This document shows, piece by piece, positions 1 to 9,276 of a stretch of DNA of 64,000 bases (within the stretch, counting starts at the first letter, position 1; each line of letters starts with the position of its first letter). The notes under the pieces are model-generated. The model searched no databases and was not told the DNA's origin. It saw only the letters and a list, made by a program, of their open reading frames with translations. The stretch is from Chania multitudinisentens RB-25 (GTDB taxonomy: Bacteria > Pseudomonadota > Gammaproteobacteria > Enterobacterales > Enterobacteriaceae), in contig NZ_CP007044.2 of the NCBI RefSeq assembly GCF_000520015.2, forward strand, positions 4,154,001 to 4,218,000, given 5' to 3'. The position numbers and the translations under genes are program-made.

Positions 1-1001
1 CTGAGCCCTCCTTAGCGGCCGGTACTTCTGAGGCCAGTACGTTACCTCATGCCTCTCTTAACCCACTACCTATCTTGTTCAACGAACCGGCGCTACCGAA
101 GCGGCAAGATATCTCGCATCACGATGAGCAGACACCGCCGCTAGCGGAAACACCGGGTGCAGCCTTATTGCCACCAGACCCGCTACTGCAATCCCTGGTC
201 GCCCTCTTGCCTGCGCCACCGCTCGCTCTGCCTGATGCCACCGAGAAGCCCGCTGATAATACAACCACCAGCTTACCGGCCACAGCGCAGAGTCAAGCTG
301 AGGCATTGACAGCGCCTGTGCTGCCGTCAAAAGCGCCAGCAGCCGTTACCGAAAAACCTTCTCTGCCGATGAAAAATCAGCCTTTCGCGCCCATAGTTCC
401 CCAACCAGAGGGAATAGCCGAATACGCCACGACGCCGTTAAAGTCAGCGGCTGAACCGGCTCTGCCGCCAGCGCCGATAAACCCAACCGCTTCGGCCCCG
501 ATTGCCAATCCGGCAGCCACGCCGTTCAACGCGGCCATCAGCCCTTCACCAACCCCACAATTAGCGGCACCGCTCGGCAGCCCGGAATGGCAGCAGGCAC
601 TGAGCCAACAGGTATTCATGTTCCACCACAACGGCCAGCAGCGTGCCGAACTGCGCCTGCACCCGCAGGAATTAGGTACATTGCAGATCACGCTGAAGCT
701 TGATGACAATCAAGCACAGCTGCATATCACCTCGGCACACCATCAGGTGCGGATGGCGGTAGAGGCCGCCTTACCCTACTTGCGCACCGCCTTAGAGGAA
801 AACGGCATCAATCTCGGTCAGAGCAGCGTGGGTGCGGAATCTCAATCACAGCAACCGCGCCAACAGGCCGCTCATCACGATACGCAACCGGCATGCCATG
901 AACAGCATGTCGACGTGCAGCAGCCCATCGAACCTATCCCAGTGCCGGTCACTTTGCAGAAGATGGGCCATTCAGCCAGCGGCATTGATATTTTCGCCTG
1001 A
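1..1001 (+). CDS. fliK: Flagellar hook-length control protein FliK, 3' part only
   Basis: The reading frame is open from the window edge (first full codon at position 3) to the TGA at 999-1001, so the start lies outside. The visible part has a long Pro/Ala/Thr-rich, low-complexity stretch, as expected for the molecular-ruler region. It is followed by a C-terminal domain beginning near the motif GSPEWQQALSQQV with the conserved RAELRLHPQELGTLQI segment. FliK is secreted during hook growth, measures hook length and switches FlhB from rod/hook to filament substrates. It is followed by fliL after a 167-base gap containing a hairpin, so fliLMNOPQR probably has its own promoter. Identification is firm. 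Confidence 0.95.
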   Translation, partial: EPSLAAGTSEASTLPHASLNPLPILFNEPALPKRQDISHHDEQTPPLAETPGAALLPPDPLLQSLVALLPAPPLALPDATEKPADNTTTSLPATAQSQAEALTAPVLPSKAPAAVTEKPSLPMKNQPFAPIVPQPEGIAEYATTPLKSAAEPALPPAPINPTASAPIANPAATPFNAAISPSPTPQLAAPLGSPEWQQALSQQVFMFHHNGQQRAELRLHPQELGTLQITLKLDDNQAQLHITSAHHQVRMAVEAALPYLRTALEENGINLGQSSVGAESQSQQPRQQAAHHDTQPACHEQHVDVQQPIEPIPVPVTLQKMGHSASGIDIFA

Positions 1002-1034
1002 ATGCCCACAAATGCCCAAGCTGACACGCTTTTC

Positions 1035-1072
1035 CCCGCCTATTCCGGCTATTGCCTGCCAGAATAGGCGGG
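1035..1072. terminator. Hairpin between fliK and fliL
   Basis: The 11-base arms CCCGCCTATTC and GAATAGGCGGG are perfect complements separated by 16 bases. There is no T-run after it, so it may be an mRNA-stabilising or processing structure rather than an intrinsic terminator. It separates the end of fliK from the fliL leader. Confidence 0.45.
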
Positions 1073-1168
1073 ATAATACCCTTCTACGCCATGCGTGTAA
1101 TTTTAAGCACGCTATACCGCGTTACCGCGTGAAAAACCGGGGTATAACAACAGGAAATTGATTACGCC

Positions 1169-1660
1169 ATGTCTCAAGATCCTCTGCCAACCACAGCAAC
1201 GAAAAAGCGCCCACTCTGGGTGATCCTGTCAGTTCTGCTCGCGCTTACCGCGTGCGGTGCTGCGGGTTATCGCTGGTGGGTGATGCAAACCTCCAAAGAC
1301 GGCCCAGCGGCTGCCACAGTAAAAAAACCACTGCCAGCCGCGCCGGTGTTTATGCCGCTTGAGACTTTTACCGTCAATCTGGTGACCCCGGACAACAACC
1401 TTGAGCGCGTGCTGTATATCGGCCTGACGCTACGCTTGCCCGATGAAGAAACGCGCCGTCAATTAAACGACTTTTTACCGGAAGTGCGCAGCCGCCTGCT
1501 GATGCTGCTTGCACAGCAGGAAGCGGAACAATTAGCCAACGAATCCGGTAAACAGCAACTGGTCACGCAGATTAAAGACGTGCTGAGTCTGCCGCTGGTT
1601 AAGGGACAACCGCCGCAGGTGATCAGCGACGTGCTGTTCACTGCCTTTATCCTGCGGTAA
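1169..1660 (+). CDS. fliL: Flagellar basal body-associated protein FliL
   Basis: This is a 163-residue protein with a short cytoplasmic N-terminus, one membrane segment at about residues 15-36, and a periplasmic FliL domain containing FTVNLVTPDNNLERVLYIG. FliL surrounds the MotAB stator ring and supports torque and stator retention. It opens the fliLMNOPQR operon, and fliM begins six bases after its stop. Length and order match the E. coli/Salmonella family. Confidence 0.96.
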   Translation: MSQDPLPTTATKKRPLWVILSVLLALTACGAAGYRWWVMQTSKDGPAAATVKKPLPAAPVFMPLETFTVNLVTPDNNLERVLYIGLTLRLPDEETRRQLNDFLPEVRSRLLMLLAQQEAEQLANESGKQQLVTQIKDVLSLPLVKGQPPQVISDVLFTAFILR

Positions 1661-1666
1661 TGATTT

Positions 1667-2671
1667 ATGGGCGATAGCATTCTTTCACAGGCAGAGATTG
1701 ACGCTTTGCTCAACGGCGAAGCCGAAAGCGCCGAGCCGGTTGTCGCCCACCACCGTGATAACGACGTAAAACCCTACGATCCCAATACCCAGCGCCGCGT
1801 GGTGCGTGAGCGTTTACAGGCGCTGGAAATCATCAATGAACGGTTTGCCCGCCATTTTCGCATCGAGTTGTTCAACCTGCTGCGCCGCAGCCCGGACATT
1901 ACGGTCGGCCCGCTCAAAATCCAGCCATACCATGAGTTTGCCCGCAACCTGCCGGTGCCCACCAACCTGAATCTGGTGCATTTGAGTCCGCTGCGTGGCA
2001 CCGCGCTGTTCGTGTTTGCGCCCAGCCTGGTGTTCATCGCCGTAGATAACCTGTTCGGCGGTGATGGCCGTTTCCCTACCAAAGTGGAGGGCCGCGAATT
2101 TACCCCAACCGAGCAGCGCGTGATCAAACGTATGCTGCACCTGGCACTGGACGCCTACGGCGATGCCTGGAGTGCCATTTATAAAATCAACGTGGAATAT
2201 GTACGCGCCGAAATGCAGGTCAAATTCACCAATATCACCACCTCACCGAATGACATCGTGGTTACCACGCCGTTTCAGGTGGAAATCGGCGCACTGAGCG
2301 GTGAATTCAATATCTGTATCCCGTTTGCCATGATTGAGCCGCTGCGTGAACTGCTGACCAATCCTCCGCTGGAAAACTCGCGGCAGGAAGACAGCGACTG
2401 GCGCGAAACGTTGGTGAAACAGGTACAGCATTCCGAGCTGGAGCTGGTTGCCAACTTCGTTGATATCCCGCTGCGCCTGTCAAAAGTGCTGCAACTGCAA
2501 CCTGGCGATGTGTTGCCCATTGATAAACCGGAACGCCTGATCGCCCACGTTGACGGCGTACCGGTTTTAACCAGCCAATACGGCACGCTGAACGGGCAGT
2601 ACGCCCTGCGTATTGAACATCTGATTAACCCCATTTTGCACACTCTGCATGAGGAACAGCCCAATGAATGA
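1667..2671 (+). CDS. fliM: Flagellar motor switch protein FliM
   Basis: The 334 residues match the E. coli length. The N-terminal motif GDSILSQAEIDALLNGE (residues 2-18) is the CheY-phosphate binding segment. The middle CheC-like domain contacts FliG, and the C-terminal SpoA domain pairs with FliN. The protein forms the C-ring wall and passes the CheY signal to rotation sense; cheY itself lies at 22107-22496. The stop codon overlaps the start of fliN by eight bases, implying translational coupling. Confidence 0.98.
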   Translation: MGDSILSQAEIDALLNGEAESAEPVVAHHRDNDVKPYDPNTQRRVVRERLQALEIINERFARHFRIELFNLLRRSPDITVGPLKIQPYHEFARNLPVPTNLNLVHLSPLRGTALFVFAPSLVFIAVDNLFGGDGRFPTKVEGREFTPTEQRVIKRMLHLALDAYGDAWSAIYKINVEYVRAEMQVKFTNITTSPNDIVVTTPFQVEIGALSGEFNICIPFAMIEPLRELLTNPPLENSRQEDSDWRETLVKQVQHSELELVANFVDIPLRLSKVLQLQPGDVLPIDKPERLIAHVDGVPVLTSQYGTLNGQYALRIEHLINPILHTLHEEQPNE

Positions 2672-3080
2672 TGCAAAGCCACTGGTTGGCACAGAACAGG
2701 CATCGGTAGAGGATCTGTGGGCTGATGCGTTTAACGAACAACAGGCCAGCGAGGCATCCGCAGCCACCACCGAAGGCGTTTTCAACGCGCTGGAAACGCA
2801 GGAGGCAACAGGCAATATGCAGGATATCGACCTGATTCTGGACATCCCGGTCAAGCTGACCGTCGAACTGGGCCGCACCAAAATGACCATCAAAGAACTG
2901 CTGCGCCTGTCGCAAGGTTCCGTGGTGTCACTGGATGGCCTGGCCGGTGAACCACTGGATATTCTGATCAACGGTTATCTGATCGCCCAAGGTGAAGTGG
3001 TCGTGGTGGCCGACAAATTCGGCGTGCGCATCACCGATATCATTACGCCTTCCGAACGCATGCGCCGACTGAGCCGCTGA
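2664..3080 (+). CDS. fliN: Flagellar motor switch protein FliN
   Basis: I chose the ATG at 2664, preceded by GAGGAAC, giving 138 residues; an in-frame ATG at 2649 would add five residues. The N-terminal 60 residues are variable. The SpoA domain (about residues 60-138) contains PVKLTVELGRTKMTIKELL and is nearly identical to the enteric FliN. FliN forms the bottom of the C-ring and docks FliH during export. The stop overlaps the fliO start (TGATG). Confidence 0.97.
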   Translation: MNDAKPLVGTEQASVEDLWADAFNEQQASEASAATTEGVFNALETQEATGNMQDIDLILDIPVKLTVELGRTKMTIKELLRLSQGSVVSLDGLAGEPLDILINGYLIAQGEVVVVADKFGVRITDIITPSERMRRLSR

Positions 3081-3484
3081 TGAACGCCAATGCCGCCGTA
3101 CAGACACAAAGCACCCAACAGCAACCGACTACGGTGCTGCCCGCTGGTTCGGTACTGATGCAGGTCGGCAGTGCGCTGAGCGTTATTCTGCTGCTGATTC
3201 TGTGCGTGAGCTGGCTGTATCGTCGCCTGGGTTTTGCCTCCCAAACCCACGGGAATAAACTACTCCAGCTAAAAGCCAGCTGCCCAGTGGGCCAACGCGA
3301 ACGCGTGGTGATCGTTGAGGTGGATAACACCTGGCTGGTGCTGGGCGTCACCGCCCAACAGATTACTCCGCTGCATACCCTGCCCGCCCCGGAAAAAGCG
3401 CCCGCGCAGGCGGAAAACCTGCCGCCCGCGGATTTCCGCCGGCTTATGCAGAAAGTGCTGAAACGCCCGGAGAAATCAGCATGA
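3080..3484 (+). CDS. fliO: Flagellar export apparatus assembly protein FliO
   Basis: This 134-residue protein has a short N-terminus, one membrane helix at about residues 28-48 (VILLLILCVSWLY) and a small cytoplasmic FliO domain with VGQRERVVIVEV. FliO stabilises FliP during assembly of the type III export gate. It overlaps fliN by one base and fliP by four bases. Confidence 0.94.
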   Translation: MNANAAVQTQSTQQQPTTVLPAGSVLMQVGSALSVILLLILCVSWLYRRLGFASQTHGNKLLQLKASCPVGQRERVVIVEVDNTWLVLGVTAQQITPLHTLPAPEKAPAQAENLPPADFRRLMQKVLKRPEKSA

Positions 3485-4224
3485 GTCGCTCACCTCACCG
3501 CCGCGCCACCCTTGTTTTATTGCTGTTGATCAGCCCGAACGCCCTTGCTCAATTACCGGGCCTGATTAGCCAACCTTTGGCCAACGGCGGCCAAAGCTGG
3601 TCATTGCCGATACAAACGTTGGTGTTGCTGACCTCGCTCAGCTTCCTGCCCGCTCTATTGCTGATGATGACCAGTTTCACCCGCATCATTATCGTGCTGG
3701 GGCTGCTGCGTAACGCACTGGGCACCCCTTCTGCTCCGCCCAATCAGGTGCTGTTGGGGCTGGCGCTGTTTCTGACCTTTTTCATTATGGCGCCGGTGTT
3801 TGACAAGGTGTATCAGGAGGCTTATCTGCCCTTCAGCCAGGATAAGATCAACCTGGATGTGGCCATTCAGCAGGGAGCACAGCCATTACATGAATTTATG
3901 CTGCGCCAGACGCGGGAAACCGATTTGGCCTTGTACGCCAAGCTGGCAAATTTACCGCCGCTGGCGGGCCCGGAAGCGGTGCCAATGCGCATCCTGTTGC
4001 CCGCTTATGTCACCAGCGAGCTGAAAACCGCGTTCCAAATCGGTTTTACCGTATTTATCCCGTTTCTGATCATCGACTTGGTGGTAGCCAGCGTGCTGAT
4101 GGCATTAGGGATGATGATGGTGCCCCCGGCAACCATCTCGTTACCGTTCAAGCTGATGCTGTTTGTGCTGGTGGATGGCTGGCAGTTGCTGCTCGGTTCA
4201 CTGGCGCAAAGTTTTTATAGCTAG
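3481..4224 (+). CDS. fliP: Flagellar type III export gate protein FliP
   Basis: The 247-residue precursor starts with a cleavable signal peptide of about 23 residues, a known peculiarity of FliP. Several hydrophobic helices of the FliP/SctR family follow, with the conserved MTSFTRIIIVLGLLRNALG segment. Five FliP copies form the core of the export pore with FliQ and FliR. The start overlaps the fliO stop (ATGA). Confidence 0.98.
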   Translation: MSRSPHRRATLVLLLLISPNALAQLPGLISQPLANGGQSWSLPIQTLVLLTSLSFLPALLLMMTSFTRIIIVLGLLRNALGTPSAPPNQVLLGLALFLTFFIMAPVFDKVYQEAYLPFSQDKINLDVAIQQGAQPLHEFMLRQTRETDLALYAKLANLPPLAGPEAVPMRILLPAYVTSELKTAFQIGFTVFIPFLIIDLVVASVLMALGMMMVPPATISLPFKLMLFVLVDGWQLLLGSLAQSFYS

Positions 4225-4244
4225 GCGGCTAAAGGAGGTTTTTC

Positions 4245-4514
4245 ATGACACCCGAATCGGTAATGGCACTCGGCACCGAAGCGATGAAAGTCGCCCTGGC
4301 GCTGGCCGCTCCGCTGCTGCTGGCCGCCCTGATCAGCGGCCTGATAGTGAGCCTGTTGCAAGCCGCAACGCAGATTAACGAAATGACGCTGTCGTTCATT
4401 CCCAAAATTCTGTCCGTGGTGGTGACGATTATCGTTGCCGGGCCATGGATGCTTAATCTGCTGCTGGATTACATGCGTATCCTGTTCAGCAACCTGCCCA
4501 ACCTGATCGGTTAA
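4245..4514 (+). CDS. fliQ: Flagellar type III export gate protein FliQ
   Basis: FliQ here has 89 residues and two membrane helices forming the hairpin typical of the FliQ/SctS family, with QAATQINEMTLSFIPKI between them. A strong ribosome binding site, AAAGGAGG, lies 6-13 bases before the ATG. Four copies wrap the FliP-FliR core of the export gate. fliR begins two bases after the stop. Confidence 0.97.
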   Translation: MTPESVMALGTEAMKVALALAAPLLLAALISGLIVSLLQAATQINEMTLSFIPKILSVVVTIIVAGPWMLNLLLDYMRILFSNLPNLIG

Positions 4515-4516
4515 TC

Positions 4517-5299
4517 ATGTTCACCTTCGACAGTGCGCAGCTCAGCGGCTGGTTAAGCCAGTTTTTCTGGCCGTTGTTGCGCGTGCTGGCGCTGATTGGC
4601 ACGGCACCGCTGTTCAGCGAAAAAGCCATCAGCAAGCGGGTGAAAATTGGCCTTGGCGCGCTGATCGTGTTGCTGCTCGTTCCCGTATTACCCAACAGCA
4701 CTATCCCCATTTTTTCGATCACCGGCCTGTGGCTGGCAATTCAGCAAGTGTTGATTGGCGTAGCGCTGGGGTTAACCATGCAGTTTGCCTTTGCCGCCGT
4801 GCGCCTGGCCGGGGAGGTGATCGGCCTGCAAATGGGGCTGTCATTCGCTACCTTTTTTGATCCTTCCGGTGGCCCCAATACACCGATCCTGGCACGCCTG
4901 CTGAACCTGCTGGCGATGCTGCTGTTCCTTAGCTTTGACGGCCATCTGTGGCTGATTTCCCTGCTGGCCGACAGCTTCCATACGCTGCCGATCCAGGCTC
5001 AGCCCCTTAATGGCAACGGTTTTCTGGCGCTGGCACAGGCCGGTTCGCTGATCTTTATTAACGGCATGATGCTGGCGCTGCCGCTGATTTGCCTGCTGCT
5101 GACGCTGAATCTGGCGCTTGGCCTGCTCAACCGCGTGACACCGCAACTTTCGGTGTTTGTGATCGGTTTCCCGGTGACCATGACCATTGGCATTCTCACC
5201 ATCGGCTTGATGATGCCAATGTTAGCCCCCTTTTGTGAGCGTCTGTTCGGAGAGTTTTTTGAGCGACTGGCGGCGGTAATGGGCGGCATGAACCCTTAA
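4517..5299 (+). CDS. fliR: Flagellar type III export gate protein FliR
   Basis: The 260-residue integral membrane protein of the FliR/SctT family has about six hydrophobic helices. It includes the RLAGEVIGLQMGLSFATFFDP segment near residues 97-116. A single copy completes the FliP5-Q4-R1 gate. It is the last gene of fliLMNOPQR and faces flgL tail-to-tail. In E. coli fliR is followed by rcsA; here rcsA is 38 kb away. Confidence 0.97.
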   Translation: MFTFDSAQLSGWLSQFFWPLLRVLALIGTAPLFSEKAISKRVKIGLGALIVLLLVPVLPNSTIPIFSITGLWLAIQQVLIGVALGLTMQFAFAAVRLAGEVIGLQMGLSFATFFDPSGGPNTPILARLLNLLAMLLFLSFDGHLWLISLLADSFHTLPIQAQPLNGNGFLALAQAGSLIFINGMMLALPLICLLLTLNLALGLLNRVTPQLSVFVIGFPVTMTIGILTIGLMMPMLAPFCERLFGEFFERLAAVMGGMNP

Positions 5300-5347
5300 A
5301 AAAATGGTACGGCACTCGAGCATGAGTAGGAGAGAGAGTGCCGTACC
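5300..5347 (-). terminator. Intrinsic terminator between fliR and flgL
   Basis: The arms GGTACGGCACTC (5306-5317) and GAGTGCCGTACC (5336-5347) are perfect 12-base complements with an 18-base loop. Read on the minus strand, the stem is followed by ATTTTTTTAAGG, a good T-run, so it mainly ends the flgL transcript. On the plus strand it may also slow fliR transcription. Confidence 0.8.
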
Positions 5348-5453
5348 CAAAAAGTGTGCCCGGTTTCAAGAAGCTGCTAGCGGTGTTGCCACTCACCAGC
5401 GCCTCTCAGCACACCTAAAACGTTCCCACCCGGAAAATAGTGGGATAACCCCA

Positions 5454-6416
5454 TTAACGACTCATCTGGAACAATGACATTCCCTGCATGTCATTGAAGG
5501 TTTTATACGATGCCTGTAGCGCCGCCTGCTGCATGTAGTAGGTGGAAATCGCTTCAACGATATCCACATCCACCTGCGCGCTCAGTTGAGCCTGGTGATA
5601 GTAGGTATTCTCAACGCCGATGTTGTCTAACACCTCCAACTCCTGCAATTGCGTCCCCAATACCGCACGGGTGCTCAGAACCTGGTTGTAGGTATTATCC
5701 AAACCACGGGCGGCTTTATCTAAAACCGCTCTCACCTGATTACGGGTGGCGCTATCTGCCCCCTGTAACGGCGTTTTCAGGGCATTCAATGCCATATCGA
5801 TGCTGTTGAACACGCTGGTTTCTGCCGGGCTGCCATCCGGCTCCGGCTTCGCGTTGCTGGTCAACGACATAAAGATCGCATTACCGGTATGGCCGACGAT
5901 CATCGAGCGGTTGGCATCCACTTTTTGTTCGATCCGCGAAGCGCTGCCTTGATACACCACCGTTCCCCCCTGTTCAACAAAAGGTGGCTGATCGTTGGCA
6001 TAACCCGCAAAGAGATAACGGCCATTCCCGTCGGTGCTGTTCGCCTGGCTGAGTAACTGATCTTTCAGCCCCTGTAACTGCGTCGCCAGCGAATCACGAT
6101 CGTTGTCGCTGAGCGTACCGTCACCCGCGCTCACCAGCAGGGTTTTCATGCCTTCAATACTGACTGCGGCACCACGCAGTACGCTTTCTTCCAATGAAAT
6201 ATTCTGGCGAGCAAAGGTGCGCGCCAAGGCATATTGGCTGTTTTCCGCGAGCGCCTGAGAAACCATCACCGCTTGTGAAGCCGCTAACGGATCGTCTGAA
6301 GGGTAAAGCACACGCTTCCCGCTGGAGAGCTGTTGCCCGGCCTGCATCCATAAAGACTGATTCTGGGTAACGCCCGACAGGTTTTGCTGGTAAATCATAC
6401 TGGTGCTCATGCGCAT
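5454..6416 (-). CDS. flgL: Flagellar hook-filament junction protein FlgL (HAP3)
   Basis: The 320 residues begin MRMSTSMIYQQN, matching the enteric start MRIST, so I keep the first ATG. N- and C-terminal flagellin-like coiled-coil regions flank a variable middle, and the end TDMQGMSLFQ-type motif is conserved. FlgL forms the second junction ring on which flagellin polymerises and is secreted late with help from FlgN. It lies 136 bases after flgK, probably in the same sigma-28 transcript, and ends at a strong terminator. Confidence 0.96.
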   Translation of the reverse strand: MRMSTSMIYQQNLSGVTQNQSLWMQAGQQLSSGKRVLYPSDDPLAASQAVMVSQALAENSQYALARTFARQNISLEESVLRGAAVSIEGMKTLLVSAGDGTLSDNDRDSLATQLQGLKDQLLSQANSTDGNGRYLFAGYANDQPPFVEQGGTVVYQGSASRIEQKVDANRSMIVGHTGNAIFMSLTSNAKPEPDGSPAETSVFNSIDMALNALKTPLQGADSATRNQVRAVLDKAARGLDNTYNQVLSTRAVLGTQLQELEVLDNIGVENTYYHQAQLSAQVDVDIVEAISTYYMQQAALQASYKTFNDMQGMSLFQMSR

Positions 6417-6552
6417 GGCATCAATTCCTTAAAATAAGCGGCTGAACCCCGTGAAATGCTCCCTTTTCCCAATAAACTCTCTCTTGCACCCATATCGGGA
6501 TGAGTATTATTTTCGGGAGCGAAACCAGCGATTAACCTGGCGACGGTAAACA

Positions 6553-8205
6553 TCAGCGGATACTCAGTAACGCATCAAACAGCGACGTTGCGGTTTGAAT
6601 CACCTGCGCGTTCGCCATGTAATACTGCTGAAAGCGCAGCAGTTCGGCATATTCTTCATCCAGATTGACCCCGGAAATCGATTGCTGCTGATTTTCCAGC
6701 TGTTTAACGATGCTGCCTTGCGCAGTGCTGTTGATTTTGGCAGTTGCCGTTTGGTTACCCACGCTGCTGACCAACCCGGCATAGGCACCGCTCAGCGTGG
6801 CTTTCCCCTCCACCACTTTTTGGGTTTGCAAGCCCAGCAGTTTCTTGGCGTTGTCGTTATCCCCTTTGCCAGCGTCTTTTGCCCCGGCGGCGGCCAATTG
6901 CGCAGAACCCCCTATCGCCACCGTCAAGCTGCCTGCTACGTCGCTGACCGGTTTCAGAATGAAACTGTCATTTTTTTGCACGTTACCGTTCATACCGATC
7001 TGCAAACCATCGAAGTTCAACGTCGGTTTGCCATTGGCATCGGTTCCGGCACTGGCTGGCACTTTGGCGTTGTCGGCCAGGCGGGTGATCTGCCAGTTGG
7101 CTCCGTCAAATTCCAGGTGGTAATCGCTGGCTTTAACTTGGCGGGTATCGGTATAAGCCACCGACACCGCCATATCCCCACGGTTATGAGCGTTGCTCAC
7201 GCCATAGCCGCCGGAAAAACGGAAAAAATCGCCGCCGGGATCGCCATTGATATCGAAACCCTCACGATGCTGTTGGTTAAAACTGCTCGCCAACGCCAGC
7301 GCCAACTGCCCCAGTTGATTGCGTGCGCTGTCCAGTGATTCGCGGCGAAATTGCAGCACGCCGCTGACGCTGCCGTGAGTCATCTGGCTTGCAGGGATTT
7401 CGCTGGCACCCTGGCCCCGGTTGTAACCGAGCGTCAGGCGCGCCGGATCTTGGCTGGAGGGCATCGCCTCCAGTTGGTAGGCGATATTGCCCTGCACCAG
7501 CGTCAGGCCGTTAGCAAACGTCACGGTGTAGGTATTACCATCCTGTTGAATCACCTGAATACCGGCGACTTTATTCAACTCATTGGCCAGTTGATCGCGC
7601 AGATCCAACAACGCATTAGGCTCGCTACCGCCGCTGCTGGCACGCATTTGGGTGATTTCGTCGTTCAGCCTGGCGATTTGCTGGCTGTAGTTGTTGATTT
7701 GAATCGCACTGTCGCGCAGTTGCTGATTAATACCTGCATCCATATCTCGCAGGTATTTATCCGTATTATTGAACTGGTTCACCAACCCATTGGCTTTCCC
7801 CAGCACGGTTTGACGAGCCGCATCATCCCCAGCATTGCTCACCACGTTCTGTAGGTTCTTGAAGAAATCCTCAATGCCCGTCGCCAGGGTATTGGTTTTG
7901 GCCGACAGCAAATTGTCAATCTGGCCGATTTTTTCGAAATAGCTATTCTGAGCCGCCGCCTGACTGTGTGCTCCGCGCAGCTGCGTAGCGATAAACTGGT
8001 CATATTCACGGCGCACCGTGGTGACGGCCGCCCCGTTACCGATAAATCCGTTCAGCGTCCTCTGGCCGCCATTTTGTGCCAATATCGCGCTTTGCCGGTT
8101 ATAGCCTGCCACGTTGTAGTTGGAAATATTATTACTGACGGTGCCAAGTGCGATCTGCGCCGCATTCAGCCCACTCATCGCGGTATTAATCAAGCCACTG
8201 GACAT
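6553..8205 (-). CDS. flgK: Flagellar hook-associated protein FlgK (HAP1)
   Basis: The protein has 550 residues, the usual length. The N-terminus MSSGLINTAMSGLNAAQIAL with LGTVSNNISNYNVAGYNRQ is the D0 rod/hook family motif. The C-terminus SGVNLDEEYAELLRFQQYY is the matching coiled-coil half. FlgK forms the first hook-filament junction ring and is a FlgN client. A sigma-28 promoter lies about 80 bases upstream (8284-8310), so flgKL can be expressed late, independently of flgB-J. Confidence 0.97.
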   Translation of the reverse strand: MSSGLINTAMSGLNAAQIALGTVSNNISNYNVAGYNRQSAILAQNGGQRTLNGFIGNGAAVTTVRREYDQFIATQLRGAHSQAAAQNSYFEKIGQIDNLLSAKTNTLATGIEDFFKNLQNVVSNAGDDAARQTVLGKANGLVNQFNNTDKYLRDMDAGINQQLRDSAIQINNYSQQIARLNDEITQMRASSGGSEPNALLDLRDQLANELNKVAGIQVIQQDGNTYTVTFANGLTLVQGNIAYQLEAMPSSQDPARLTLGYNRGQGASEIPASQMTHGSVSGVLQFRRESLDSARNQLGQLALALASSFNQQHREGFDINGDPGGDFFRFSGGYGVSNAHNRGDMAVSVAYTDTRQVKASDYHLEFDGANWQITRLADNAKVPASAGTDANGKPTLNFDGLQIGMNGNVQKNDSFILKPVSDVAGSLTVAIGGSAQLAAAGAKDAGKGDNDNAKKLLGLQTQKVVEGKATLSGAYAGLVSSVGNQTATAKINSTAQGSIVKQLENQQQSISGVNLDEEYAELLRFQQYYMANAQVIQTATSLFDALLSIR

Positions 8206-8283
8206 ATAAATTCCTTATGCGATGAGGCAAAAGCCCATAGAGTTCAATGATTCTGTAATACTTTCCCACTTAACTTGTAGGGA

Positions 8284-8310
8284 TTATCGGCATCGAAAGG
8301 GAAAACTTGA
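8284..8310 (-). promoter_or_regulatory. Sigma-28 (FliA) promoter for flgKL
   Basis: On the minus strand the -35 is TCAAGTTT (7 of 8 against TAAAGTTT). An 11-base spacer follows, then the -10 GCCGATAA, a perfect match. It lies between flgJ and flgK and reads toward flgK. This is the class 3 flagellar promoter type; the match is by eye to the known enteric consensus. Confidence 0.88.
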
Positions 8311-8331
8311 GGGGAAAAACCAAGAGAAACA

Positions 8332-9276
8332 TCAGAATAAATCGTTCAAATCCTGCGCGTAGGCTGTTGCCACTGGCGCATTGGCGCTTTGCATCTGCTG
8401 CATGAGGTTGACCAGTTTCCTGGCGTACTGTGGATCGGTGGCATAACCGGCCTGTTGCAAGGCGTGCGCTGCCTGCTCCGGGCTGCGGGCGCTTACCACA
8501 CCGGCATAGCGGGGATTATTAGTCAGCAGTTTGATGTAATCACTGAGTGCTTCTGCATAGGAGCCATACACGCGAAAACGGGCCTTGATCTTTTTTTCCG
8601 CACCCAGTGTAAATTCAGTCGTAGTGATTTCCGTTACCGGGCCTTGCCAACTGCTGCCCGCCTTGATCCCGAACAGGTTGTGACTTGGTGAACCATCTGC
8701 CGCCGGGATTTCACGCTGGCCCCAACCAGATTCCAGTGCGGCCTGCGCCATGATCAACTGGTGCGGAATGCCGCTTTGTTGGCTGGCAAGCCGTGCAGGA
8801 ATGGATAAACGCGCCACAAAATTGCCATTGGTCAAGGGTATCGGTGCCTCCGGCGGCATTTTCGGCACGGCGCGGCGTACCCGTTGTGCCAGTATCTGGC
8901 TCGGCGCGGTGTACGGCCCATCGTTACCCAACAACATCGGCACAATGATGCCTGCCGCTGCGCTCTGCCCGGCATGGGTTACAGAAAGCTGTTTCAGCAT
9001 CATCTCTGCCAAGCCTAACCCTTTTTGCGACATCTGCTGGGCAAGCTGCTGATCGTACATCGCGGTGTATAAACGCGTTTGCTCGCTGCTCAAGAGGCCA
9101 CCTGGTGGCAAGGCGGCACGCATGCTTTTCAGCATCATCTGCACGAACAGGCCCTCAATCTGCTGTGCCACCTGCAACAGGCTGCCCTGTGGATCGGCGG
9201 TGGCCTGCCGTTTCAAGTCATTCAGCGCCTGAGCGTCATAGGCAGCACCGGAGATAGCCAGCAGATCGCGGTTCAT
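8332..9276 (-). CDS. flgJ: Rod cap protein and peptidoglycan hydrolase FlgJ
   Basis: The 314-residue bifunctional protein has an N-terminal rod-cap half (about residues 1-140, with EGLFVQMMLKSMRAALPPGG). Its C-terminal half is a glucosaminidase-type muramidase domain with the catalytic segment AALESGWGQ and downstream NLFGIKAGSSW. It caps the growing rod and digests peptidoglycan in the periplasm. The start overlaps the flgI stop by one base. Confidence 0.97.
   Translation of the reverse strand: MNRDLLAISGAAYDAQALNDLKRQATADPQGSLLQVAQQIEGLFVQMMLKSMRAALPPGGLLSSEQTRLYTAMYDQQLAQQMSQKGLGLAEMMLKQLSVTHAGQSAAAGIIVPMLLGNDGPYTAPSQILAQRVRRAVPKMPPEAPIPLTNGNFVARLSIPARLASQQSGIPHQLIMAQAALESGWGQREIPAADGSPSHNLFGIKAGSSWQGPVTEITTTEFTLGAEKKIKARFRVYGSYAEALSDYIKLLTNNPRYAGVVSARSPEQAAHALQQAGYATDPQYARKLVNLMQQMQSANAPVATAYAQDLNDLF

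Noticed and set aside
6595..7854. Long plus-strand frames (247 and 167 codons) opposite flgK
   Set aside because: They are antisense to the clearly real flgK gene, with His/Arg/Gln-rich composition typical of shadow frames.
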